Source of the DNA: Lineus longissimus | Taxonomy: Eukaryota > Nemertea > Pilidiophora > Heteronemertea > Lineidae | NCBI RefSeq assembly: GCF_910592395.1 | Contig: NC_088325.1 | Location: forward strand, 2,695,501 to 2,759,500 | DNA length: 64,000 nt | Direction: 5' to 3' | Shown: piece after piece, positions 37,519-49,310 of the stretch | Layout: every line of letters begins with the position of its first letter | Numbering within the stretch: position 1 is the first letter of the stretch | Notes under the pieces: generated by a model | What the model saw: only the letters and a program-made list of their open reading frames with translations | What the model was told of the DNA's origin: nothing | The model's database searches: none | Translations under genes and position numbers: made by a program

Positions 37519-38932
37519 CTAACCAACTGGGGTAAACCGTCTAGCGTATTTTATTGTCTCCTTGCTCTGTCCTTTACCCATATCTTTAAATGTCCGTACT
37601 GGTGATAATAGAACGCTATTAGGTAGCATTACTATTCTGTGTTCTGTTCGATATTTCCGGGGTATCCCAATATGCCAATTTCTGACCTTAACAATGGTCA
37701 CCTTATTAATCTTTGTTACAGTTTTCAAAGGAGCAAGAGGAGAGCATATGTCTCTGATAAATGTTACACGGGAAAATAAGGTTTTTGTTTTTGTATATAA
37801 ATAAAAGTGTTGATTCCTTTCGATAGTTCGAAGACTGGAAAAAATATATATACGGGACCGACAACACTTCCAACCGCATTCTCGGTTTAGGAAAGACACG
37901 ATATAGTGCAAGGAATCTTTTCTTTATCCTTTTATAGAATAATTTATGATCTTGTCGACTTTCGAAATAAATTTCTAGGTCATTGATTTCTAAACTTTGC
38001 CAATTATTCAGTTCAAAAAGCGCATTCTGCACGCGTATCCAAGTTATATTAAATATTGAGAGAAAAGGACGACGATAGCTTCCTATGACAGCGGCAGCTA
38101 TTACAAAGATGTTTTTCAAGACAATTGGCACGCAAATGAAACAATGTTTAGTTGAACATAGGTGATGACGAGGTAGGATAATTGTGTGAAAATGACGAGT
38201 TGATATCTCAAACAACTTAAGTACAACCGGTTTGTATCCACTTTCCCGGCGCACGAAGTAGAGCAGCGATAATTTCCCGTTGACAACATGACTGAACATT
38301 TTACTAAAACGAGAGGAAACAGACACATTATGAACGAGTGCATAAACATTCCTTTGTTCAGGTTGGTAGACAAGTATATTTCTTAAGGCATGAACATGTC
38401 CTCTATCATCTCGATGAACAAATAGTATCGAATTAGAATTGTCGTCAAACATGAACAGCCTGGCTTCATATTTACTCAAAATGACTGATACGGGGGGTTT
38501 GAAAACGACTGGTTCAGAAACTCTGAACGTTTTGGTTCTTTTTTCCTGAAAAAGCAGTTGTTAAAGTGTAAGTAGATGAGAGCTGCACTGCTTTTCATTC
38601 TTGTTACCACAGTACAGTGAGCCTTTAACCAGGGACTAAGAAACTTCTGGATGGAATGCCTTATGGTATGATTTACTGCAACAATTAGTATCATATTTGA
38701 CTTTGAGACGGATTTTAGCTTAACCACGATCGAGTTTTGGCATGTGATAAAACCTTACCTCTAGTTGATGCATAAGCCATCCTCTAGTAATCGTTACATC
38801 CTCCCTCTCCAAACATGTTGCCTTCTCACTGTGCAGTCGGCAAACATGGCCGCCAGTATGCTCTCGGGTATTAATAGTTTTGCAACTTAGCACAAAAACG
38901 CAAACAAATGCGCAATGACACCTCGACCGCAT
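37519..38932 (-). pseudogene. array gene U7, late frameshift
   Basis: Exon 1 (38932-38759) is intact and exon 2 opens at 38545, giving 337 readable residues through both body repeats. One extra base near 37779 (AATAAGG where U12 has AATACG) shifts the frame before the tail, which is open separately from 37911 to TPVG at 37519. U7 and U12 share several tail features (no WKQ codons before KYRTE), so they are close relatives. Confidence 0.55.
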
Positions 38933-39582
38933 GTTTTTATCAGGAAAACTTGGCTGAATTATTTCTCGATCATGTGTAACCTTTTTGTAAAACCTGCTTT
39001 GGGTTGGGACCATTGTCAGTTATTGTGGAAAATGATCGATACCACTATATCAAAGACAAGGCATGATCATGACCACTAGGCAGTATTAATCAACGTTGCG
39101 TTAATTCATCCAACATCTTGACCTAATTCAATCAAAGATCTGATTGGCTCATTCAAACAACAACATTTCAACATGAGAAAGCATCAGAACTATTTCTGTG
39201 AAGCCGAAATAGTGCCGATATTTTGCAAATACATGTAATTCAATTTGATAACAAGCATTTTTGCCGGCTATTACTGTAGAAGAATTATAATAAAACACAC
39301 CGTGGCAACACCTCGGATACTTTTATTGAATTTGAATCTTACGCCCCCAAATCGAGTTTATAACGAGTTCATTGCCGTCAAGTACTCGTCTCTGTTTTGA
39401 GTGAATGGAGGAGACTGGTGAAAGAGTCTAAGAATAATCCAGAACAGAAGAAAACTGAAATCACAAAGTTTGATGAATATTTATAGACTTTCCATTGTGA
39501 CTATAACCGGGCTCTGCTCTGTATCTTATTTAATAATAATCATTATAATTACAATGATAATGATAATAATAGGTCAAGTCCA

Positions 39583-40857
39583 TTACTTCGTGTGCAAAAT
39601 GACATTAGACGTATGTTGGACAATGGCAGTGTCGGGATTCTTGTCCTCTTAGTTCTATCGGCGGCTTTCGACACGGTGGACCATGAGGTGCTACTAAAGA
39701 GAATGAGAGATGTTCTTGGGATCGACGAAAGTGCGCTCGCATGGTTCCGTTGATATCTAACTGGAAGAATCCAGTTTGTGAATGTTCAGAACAAACGGTC
39801 CATCCTCATTCCCTCAAATACGGTGTACCTCAAGGATCCGTGCTAGGTCTGTTGTTGTTCTTGATTTACATCGTACCACTGGGGCATCTTATAAATGCTC
39901 ATGACATGGATCGGCATGGTTATGCTGATGATAACCAATTGTATACCGCCATTCAGCTGTTTCGGAATGCAGCTGCTGTTCTGGACAAATGCGCAAAGCT
40001 TGAGGTATGTTTGCTAGCCATTCAGGATTGGTTAACCGCTAACTTCCTCAAGGGTAATCCATCGGAAACTGAGATTGCTCTGTGCGGAACACCACAGCGC
40101 CTTCGCGCCCTTGGACTCGAGTCTCTCTCCATAGCTGGGATCAATGTTCATGTTGCGGATGGTCCCGTTCGGAACCTCGGGGTCCTGTTTGACTCATCAC
40201 TGTCGCTGGCTTCCCATGTTAGAGCTGTTGTCAGTTCTGCCAACTACCACCTCAGAAATGTGGCACTTGCTCGCCACCTCCTCACAAATAAAGCAACCAG
40301 GACACTGACTCAGGCCATGGTGGTATCACGACTGGACTATTGCAATAGTCTCCTACTAGGGGTATCCGAGGAACTTGCCGACAAACTTCAAGTGGTCCAG
40401 AACAATGCAGCTCGTTTGATAACCCGTACATCACGTAGGAATCACATCAGCCCGGTTCTAGAAGATCTTCACTGGCTCCCCGTCCGTGCCCGTATCGAGT
40501 TCAAGGTGCTAACTCTAGTCTACAAGGCGGTAAATGGTATTGCCCCTGATTACCTGCAGGATCTTTTGCAGTTATACACCCCATCGAGGTCACTCCGATC
40601 ATCTGACAAGAACCTCCTATCTGTGCCGCGTTCAAAGACTACATCATTTGGTAGGCGTGCCTTCAGTTTTCTTGCTCCCCAACTGTGGAACTCTCTAAGC
40701 TGTAATCTACGGGACACTCAGTCACTCCTTGCTTTCAGGAACACTCTAAAGACGGTCCTATTTCAGAAGTACTTTGCTCGCTAGGGGGCGCACTCGAATA
40801 GTTTAATTGCTGGATTTGAGCGCCTTACAAGTTTTTTATTGTATTGTAATGTATTGT
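39583..40857 (+). mobile_element. CR1-type LINE, 5'-truncated, in U7 spacer
   Basis: The insertion is bounded by AAGTCCA on both sides (39576-39582 and 40858-40864), and the empty site is visible in the U2 spacer. The 3' end is a (TATTG)n-like tail. Reverse transcriptase motifs are readable: SAAFDTVDH with a frameshift and an in-frame stop near 39752, then from 39741 a 347-codon frame with GVPQGSVLG, GYADDNQLYT (catalytic DD) and the typical C-terminal SRLDYCNSLLLG, RNHISPVLEDLHWLPVRAR and PQLWNSL. The endonuclease half is absent. It cannot move on its own. Confidence 0.85.
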
Positions 40858-41579
40858 AAGTCCAGTCAAGTCAAGTCAGGTGAATTCATCAACATGCCAA
40901 AAGTCCAAGTATAGCGTGGACATTCGTATATTCACAAGGCCATATAAGTATGTAGGAACATAGGCCTAACCATATGATATTGTGTCATTTGTTATTAGTA
41001 GGGATTGACCACATGTTGTGACCGTCGCTAGATGATTTAATATTGCCAACGTGTACTAAAAAGGGAGTTCCGGAATAGCTCTCTAAGTGGAAGGTACGGA
41101 TGCCCGACTCGACACTGGATGGTCCAACTCATTATCAATCCAACTCAGTTCAGTGTGATCAATAAACTAGAGGCCATACACAACTCCTGCTGCATTGTTT
41201 GTTCGTCCCAGATTTTCCATCGGTCTGGGAAAGGACAATAACTCATCTCAGTTTGAAGTCAGCCCACTTCAACATGACCAACCGCCCCAATTCCTCAATC
41301 TATCATGTGCCACCTCCAATTCCCCGTGGCGCAGTTGGCATCTTTAGATTTCAGTTGCCACTATAAAGACCAACTCATACCAGTTCGCCCACACCAGTCT
41401 CCCTGGAGTCATGAATTCACAGCTTGTGAATTCTCAGTTTTAGTTCATGTTGTTGTTTGCCCACGCAATTGATATTGTCTATAGGTCTTCGATGATTTTG
41501 TGTGATCTGCTGACTCGGAAATCCTACTCGAATGGTTTTATTAATTTCTTTGATGGCCAAACCTATCGAGGCATTTTGT

Positions 41580-42998
41580 TTAACCAACTGGCGTAAACTG
41601 CCTAGCGTATCTTATTGTCTCCTTGCTCTGTCCTTTACCCATATCTTTAATTGTCCGTACTGGTGATAATAGAACGCTATTAGGTAGCATTACTATTCTG
41701 TGTTCATTTAGATATTTACTTTGTTTCCGAGGTATCCAATCATGCCAATTTCTGACCGAAACAGTGGTCACCTTATTAATCATCGTTACAGTTTTCAAAG
41801 GAGCCAGAGGGGAGCATATGTCTCTGATAAATGTCACACTGGAAAATAAGTTTTTGTTTTTATGTAAAAGTAAAAGCGTTGATGCCTTTCGATAGTTCGA
41901 TATGTGTGAAATATATATTTCCGGGACCGACAACACTTCCCACCACATTGTCGGTTTAGGAAAGACACGATATAGTGCAAGGACTTCTTTCTTTATCCTT
42001 TTATAGAATAAGATATGACCTTGTCGATTTACGAAATAACGTCCTTGGGAATAGCGTTTTAAACTTTGCCAATTATTCAGTTCAAAAGGGGCCTTTTGCC
42101 CGCCTATCCAAGTTATATTAAATAATGAGAGAAAATGACGATGATTTCCCTTGACAGCGCCAGCTATTACAAAGATGTTTTTCAAGCTGAGCGGCGTGGC
42201 AAGAATACAATGTTTAGTTGAGCATTGGTGATGACGTGGTAGGATTATTGTGTCAAAATGACGAGTTGATATCTCAAAAAACGTTAAAGACAACCGGTGA
42301 GTGTCAATTTCCCCGCCGTAAGTGGTGGAGCAGCCATAATTTTCCGTTGCGAATATATCTGAACATTGTACTAAAATGACAGGAAACAGACACATTATGA
42401 ACCAGTGCGTAAACATTCCTTTGTTCAGGTTGGTAGACAAGTATATTTCTTAAGGCATGAACATGTCCCATATCATGTCGATGAACAAATAGTATCGAAT
42501 TAGAATTGTCGTCAAACATAAACAGCCTGGCTTCATATTTACTCAAAACGACTGATACGGGGGGTTTGAAAACGACTGGTTCAGAAACTCTGTACGTTTG
42601 GGTTCTTTTTTCCTGAAACAGCATTTGTTAGAGTGTAAGTAAATGGGAGCTGCACTGCTTTTCATTCTTGTTACCACTGCACAGTGAGTCTTTAACCTGG
42701 GACTCAGAAATTTCTGGACGGAATGCCTAATGGTATGAATTACTACCACAATTTGTATCAGGTTTGACTTTGAGACGGATTATTGCTATACATGATCGAG
42801 TCTTTGCATGTGATAAAACCTTACCTCTAGTTGATACATAAGCCATCCTCTAGTAATCGTTACATCTTTCCTCTCCAAACATGTTGTCTTCTCACTGTGC
42901 AGTCGGCAAAGATGGCCGCCAGTATGCTCTCGAGTATTGATAGTTTTGCAACTTAGCATCAAAAAGCAAACAAATGCGCAATGACACCTCGACCGCAT
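41580..42998 (-). pseudogene. array gene U8, frameshifted in first repeat
   Basis: Exon 1 (42998-42825) is open, with substitutions V27L-like (GHLCRLH) and KTTCLERKD. Exon 2 starts at 42612 (EKRTQTYRVSEPVVFKPP) and stops at 42304 at HHLRRGN. An indel near there moves the rest into another frame, which is open without a break from about 42440 to TPVG at 41580 (286 codons). Confidence 0.55.
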
Positions 42999-43539
42999 GT
43001 TGTTATCAACAAAACTCGGCTGAATTATTTCTCGATCATGTGTAACCTTCTTGTAAAACCTGCTCTGGGTTGGGACCATTGTCAGTTATTGCCGAAAAAA
43101 TACGAGACCACTATATCAAACACAAGGCATGATCATGACCACTGGGCAGTATTAATAAACGTTGCATTAATTCATCCAACATCTTGACCTAATTCAATCA
43201 AAGATCTGATTGGCTTTTTTAAACAACAATATTTCAACATGAGAGAACATCAGAACTATTTCTGTGAAGCCGAAATAGTGCGGATATTTTACAAATAATG
43301 CAATTTTATAACAAGCATTATTGCCGGCTATACTTGTACAAGAATTACAATAAAACACACCGTGGCAACACCTTGTATACTTTCATTAGAATTTGTTAAT
43401 TCGGGTTTTCCCTCAAGCAGGAAACCGCTTTACAACAAGTGGTCTATTTCAGCCAATCGACAGCTCGGAGTCGAAAGCACACCCTGCGTTACGAAAGTTG
43501 GCACTATATATCATTTGTACTTCCTGTAATCACCTATGT

Positions 43540-43800
43540 GCCGTCAACGTCAAAGCAATAGTTCACGTACCGATCCCGATGGCCCAGTGGACCAGGCGAC
43601 CGGCTCATAAATTGAAGGTCGAGCAGTCACCGGTGACTATAGTTCACCGTGCTTTATGAATTGTGTTACTCTACTGCCTGAGGTGTCACCTTCTTGAGGG
43701 GCGAATGTGTTGAAAAGCACTGCTGCTCAAAGGCGTTGCCGCAAGTGCTCAAATACCGAAGGTCGAGCAGTCGCTGGAGTCGAAGGTACACCGTGCTTTG
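43540..43800 (+). repeat. tRNA-SINE remnants in U8 spacer
   Basis: A-box-like TGGCCCAGTGG at 43580-43590 followed by GACCGGCTCATAAATTGAAG, and a second partial copy ending near 43800. Confidence 0.5.
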
Positions 43801-45602
43801 GAATGCGGCACTCTACTCTCAAAACACTCTCCCTGGTTCAAGCAATGAGGCTACGAATCGCTTTATTGATCAACAGAAACGTAATGTTTTTTTCACGATG
43901 TTGTTTCCGATATCTCACTTGCATCGATCGAGTGCGGATTGAAACTAAATGCTGTATTTTGGGGAGAAAATGCCTTGTAGAAAATTATTTTTTTGGAAGA
44001 TATCTGGTGACCCCCCGCCCCCAAAAAACGTACGGAGCGTTACCCGAAATGTCATGAAAGATGGAATTCTTTAAATTTTGCATCCAAATATTATCGATGT
44101 GTGCTTCTAGTTTCAAAAATTTCGGTATTTTTTCTCTTGTAGTGAGGGAAACAAAAAATACATACATGTAGTCCAAGTTTAATGTTGACATTGCGACGAG
44201 TTGTATATTCTTATACATTTACAAACTTTAAAAAAATGACTTAAAAAAAGCTTAGTACACATTTTAAAATAATAAGTTGTCAAATGATACAAAACCTTCA
44301 TAAATCGTCAGAAAGGTTTTTAAGACAAGAAATATGAGTCCTCAAAGTAACAACGTTTTCATGGAAACCAATCGGCTCCACCTGTTCGACAAATTATTAT
44401 CAAATGCATGGCCGTACCAATTTCATGTCAACAAATCCACTCAAAACGTTGTAAAATAATGACTTAATCCAATGGCCTCTTTCGGTAAAGGAACTCCTAA
44501 TTATATTAGAACATCTCGGTTATATCCATGGAAATTAGCTGAGTTAATCGACTTTGCCGTGCACATCAATTGCGCCGGCTGAATCATATTAATAGATACC
44601 ATTAACATTGTGGCGGTGTAGTTCCCGTTGTTTGCCTTCTCACTTCACACCATGTCAGTAAGTTTTATAATTGCAGGAGGGCGTGCGAAAAGGAAAATGG
44701 CCAAACTGACGTCATCACCCCGGTTATTCAGATCTCAAAACAGACGGGCAAGTCCAATTCTGAGGAGAGCTGCTGATGCCAGATTTTATATGCACCCAGC
44801 GAATATTTTTCCAGAAAGGAGCAGAAAATCTCTATAAATGTCAAGAAAGCACCTGACCACGAACGATTAATGACTTCCTTCGGATCTCCGAACATTAACC
44901 AAGAGATTGATCTCTGACACATATCACTTGATTCAGTAAGGTTGATTTAGGCAAAAAGCAAGCTCGCATTCAAAGATCGATAAAGACCACTTTGTTTACA
45001 TTTGATATGGGCGAAACCACGGTCATTTGAATAACTCTAAATAAGCAAATAGGCTAAATAAGTAATGAATGCATTCCAAATCTTCCCTAATCCGAATGCA
45101 AGCATTTAAATTACGAGATACAATGGTTTCTTGCAGGACGAGACGATTTTATGAGACTTCATAGAACATTTTCCATTGGGTGTATATAAATAATGACCTG
45201 ATCGACTGTATGTGACTGTCTCTGACTCTGCAGACAACTAGGCTAGACCTAAAGAATAATCTAGTCCAGGTAACCTCGATCCTATCCGCCGCAAAGCAGA
45301 TGGTCGAGGAAGCTTCGTTGGTTTACCCGAGGTGAACCATGCATTTTCAGTGCATACAGTGGATGCTCTGTCATACAGAGCGCTCTGGTATTGCAGCATA
45401 TTCACTTGGATCGAGGTTACCCGTCCTACAGTAAAACACGTGGCCGGACACTGGAATCCTACGCCCCCCACATTGAGTTCAAGACGAGTTCATTACCGTC
45501 AAGTACTCGTCTCTGTAATGAGTGAATGGAGGAGATGGGTTAAAGAGTCTAAGAATAATCTAGAACAGAAGAAAACTGAAATCCCTTATTTTGTGCGTTT
45601 TG

Positions 45603-47025
45603 CTAACCAACTGGCGTAAACCACCTAGCGTATTTTATTGTCTCCTTGCTCTGTCCTTTACCCATATCTTTAATTGTCCGTACGGGCGATAATAGAACGC
45701 TATTAGGTAGCATTACTATTCTGCGTTCTTTTCGATATTTTCTTTGTTTCCGCGCTATCCCAATATGCCAATTTCTGACCGAAACAAAGGTCACCTTATT
45801 AATCTTTCTTACAGTTTTCAAAGGAGCCAGAGGAGAGCATATGTCTCTGATAAATATTACACTGGAAAGTAAGTTTTTGTTTTTATATGAAAATAAAAGC
45901 GTTGATGACTTTCGATAGTTCGAAAAGTGGAAAATATATATATACGGGACCGAGAATACTTCCAACCGCATTCTAGGTTTAGGAAAGATACGATATAGTG
46001 CAGAGAATCCTTTCTTTATCCTTTTATAGAATAAGATATGACCTTGTCGACTTACGAAATAATGTCCTTGGGCACTGCGTTCTAATCTCTGCCAAATATT
46101 CAGTTCAAAAAGCGCATTCTGCCCACGTATCCAAGTTATATTAAACATAGAGAGAAAAGGACGACGATAGCTTCCTATGACAGCGCCAGCTATTACAAAG
46201 ATGTTTTTCACGACAATCGGCCCGCCAATAATACAATGTTTAGTTGAACATGGGTGATGACGAGGTAGGATTATTGTGTCAAAATGACGAGTTGATATCT
46301 CAAACAACTTAAGTACAACCGGTTTGTATCCACTTTCCCGGCGCACGTAGTAGAGCAGCAATAATTTTCCGTTGTGAATATTTCCAAACATCACACTAAA
46401 ACGAGAGGAAACAGACGCATTATGAACGAGTGCGTAAACATTCCTTTGTTCAGGTTGGTAGACAAGTATATTTCTTAAGGCATGAACATGTCCTCTATCA
46501 TGTCGATGAACAAATAGTATCGAATTAGAATTGTCGTCAAACATAAACAGCCTGGCTTCATATTTACTCAAAATGACTGATACGGGGGGGTTTGAAAACG
46601 ACTGGTTCAGAAACTCTGTACGTTTGGGTTCTTTTTTCCTGAAAGAGCAGTTGTTAAAGTGTAAGTAGATGAGAGCTGCACTGCTTTTCATTCCTGTTAC
46701 CACAGTACAGTGAGCCTTTAACCAGGGACCCAGAAACTTCTGTACGGAATGCCATATGGTATGATTTACTGCCACAATTTGTATCATATTTGACTTTGAG
46801 ACAGATTTTAGCTATACCACGATCGAGTTTTGGCATGTGATAAAACCTTACCTCTAGTTGATACATAAGCCTTCCTGTAGTAAACGTTACATCCTCCCTC
46901 TCCAAACATGTTGCCTTCTCACTGTGCAGTCGACAAACATGGCCGCCATTATGCCCTGGGGTGTTAATAGTTTTGCAACTTAGCACCAAAAAGCAAACAA
47001 ATGCGCAATGACACCTCGACCGCAT
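45603..47025 (-). pseudogene. array gene U9, open except for a C-run shift
   Basis: Exon 1 (47025-46852; MRSRCHCAFVCFLVLSC, GHNGGHVCRLH) and the donor and acceptor are sound. Exon 2 begins at 46638, but the run encoding KPP has seven C (46584-46590) where U6 has six, so the spliced frame slips. Beyond the run, everything is open to TPVG at 45603. Read from inside the intron (46787) this gives one unbroken 394-codon frame. If the seventh C is an assembly error, U9 is a second intact gene. Confidence 0.5.
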
Positions 47026-47354
47026 GTTTTTATCAGCAAAACTTGGCTGAATTATTTCTCGATCATGTGTAACCTTCTTGTAAATCCTACTTTGGGTTGG
47101 GACCATTGTCAGTTATTGCCGAAAATATACGAGACCACTATATTAAACACAGGGTATGATCATGACCACTTGGCAGTATTAATAAACGTTGCATTAATTC
47201 ATCCAACATCTTGACCTAATTCAATCAAAGATCTGATTGGCTTTTTCAAACAACAATATTTCAACATGAGAGAACATCAGAACTATTTCTGTGAAGCCGA
47301 AATAGTGCGGATATTTTACAAATAATGCAATTTTATAACAAGCGTTAATGCCGG

Positions 47355-47517
47355 TGTAGAAGTTTAAAATGTTCTAGGATAAAATGTCCGGGAACAAAGG
47401 ATTCTATTATGCGCTGAGCTATTGACGGTCATTGCCTCTATAGAACCATATGCCATAATCTGTCAGAATACAATAGGCCCGGACACTTTTTCTAGGGGGA
47501 CAGTTTTTACTTTTACA
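47355..47517. mobile_element. CCGG-flanked MITE in U9
   Basis: A 163-bp copy, with CCGG at 47351-47354 and 47518-47521, at the same point of the unit as in U4 and U10. The shared shortened centre (compared with the 191-bp copy at 13919) shows one insertion later duplicated with the unit. Confidence 0.8.
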
Positions 47518-48254
47518 CCGGCTATAAATGTACAAGAATTACAATAAAACACACCGTGGCAACACCTTGGATACTTTTATTGAATTTCCCAATTGTAAGC
47601 AACATATTGGCACTGATCGTTCGGCCGGACAATTCATCTGGGTATTTCCGAGTATGATTAGGACAAGCGAACATTGCCGAAAGGGAGAGGACTAAACTGA
47701 ATGGGAGACTGCCGTACGAACGCACAAACTGAATCCAAACATGCTCGCTGCAGTGACAGCAAACACTCCACAAGTTGAACCTCTGTCCGAGATGCCACTT
47801 CAAAGTTTATATTTCATTCCTTTTTACTTCATTTTTGCCATCTATAGTCGATCCTTTTATCACTTGAATCACCCTGAAACAGCGTAGTAATTCAAATTAC
47901 TATACCGGCTACTGGCCGCCGGATATTGACAATAGACCCGACGAAAATCTTTGTTGGTTGGTGAAATTAAGGGGCGAATGGTTTGAAAGCCGCTGCTGTA
48001 CAGTTTTTTTTTGAAAATATTGCTAACGAATCTTAAAATTTCCTGCGTCATTATATCATGTGAAGAACGAAATCAACATGCAGAGGTTTAGAGTTTTTCT
48101 GACAATTTTTTCCCATTTTTGGCCCACCCGGTATCATAACGAAGATGTTGTAGTTTCTTTTCAAAACTCGTGAGTGCAAGGAAGGCAGTGGGAATCAAAT
48201 TCTCCATTGAAAAGTCAGTAAGAAATAGCATTCGCATGGTATTGGGAGCCTACA

Positions 48255-48530
48255 TGCCGTCGACGTAACCGCTCACATACCGATCCCGATGGCCCAGTGG
48301 CTCAGGCGTCCGCCTCAGAAATGGAAGGTCGAGCAGTCGTGAGAGTCGAAGGTACACCGTGCTTTATGAAATTTGGCACTGTATACATTCGGGTAATCAC
48401 CTATATATACGCCGTCGACGAAACCGCAAAAGCCCACCTACCGATCCCGATCGCCCAGTGGTCCAGGGGACCGCCTCATAAATGGAAGGTCGAGCAGTCG
48501 TGGAAGTCGAAGGTACACCGTGCTGAATGA
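48255..48530 (+). repeat. tandem pair of tRNA-SINE heads in U9 spacer
   Basis: First copy with TGGCCCAGTGG at 48290-48300; second with TCGCCCAGTGG near 48451. Both are followed by GGAAGGTCGAGCAGTCGTG. Confidence 0.5.
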
Positions 48531-49310
48531 AATGCGGCACTCTACTATTAAAACAATCTCCCTGGTTCAGGAAACGAGGCTACGCATCGCTTTAATTATT
48601 GATCAACAGAAACATAATGTGTTTTTCACGATGTTTTATCCGATATCTCACATGAATCGATCAAGTGTGGATTGAAACTAAATGCTGTGTTTTTGGGAGA
48701 CAATGCCGTCTAGAAAATTCAATGTTTTTTTCTCTCTTGTAGTGAGGGAAACAAGAAATACATACGTGTAGCCCAAGTTCAATATTGTCATTGCGACGAG
48801 TTGTAAATGCTTATACATTTACAAACTTTCAAAAAATGACTTAAAAAAGCTTAATACACATTTTAAGATAATAAATTGCCGGAAGATACAAAACCTTCAT
48901 AAATCGTCAAAAAGGTTTTAAAAACAAGAAATATGAATCCTCAAATGAACAACGTTTCCAGGGAAACCGATCGGCTCAACCTTTTCGACCAATTATTATT
49001 TGCAAAATGCATGGCCGTACCAATTTCATGTCAACAAATTCACTGAAAAAATGTTGTAAAATGATGACTTGATCCAATGGCCTCTTTCGGTAAAGGAACT
49101 CGTAATTATATTAGAACCTCAGGGTAATATCCATGGAAATTAGCTGAATTAATCGACTTTGCCGTGCACATCAATCGTGCTGGCTGAATCATATAAATAT
49201 ATACTATTAACGTTGTGGCGGTGTGGTTCCAATTGTGTGCTCTCCCACTTCACACCATGTAAGTAAGTTTTATAAGTGCGGGAGGGCGTGCGGTAAGGAA
49301 AATGGTCAAC

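Noticed and set aside
45332-45619. 95-codon frame with VMSEWRRWVKESKNNLEQKKTE as an exon
   Set aside because: The helical-looking segment recurs in spacers, but upstream frames differ between copies and stops fall at varying points. There is no consistent splice site.
46639-46787. The 394-codon single-exon frames of U9 and U11 as intronless genes
   Set aside because: Their first ~50 codons lie in the family's intron and the acceptor region. They are unbroken only because the C-run shift fuses frames.
47008-47214. Plus-strand 68-codon frame (MTPRPHVFISKTWLNYFSI...) in most units
   Set aside because: It overlaps the first exon and leader of the minus-strand gene. It survives because the copies are young, and nothing supports a start or a signal.
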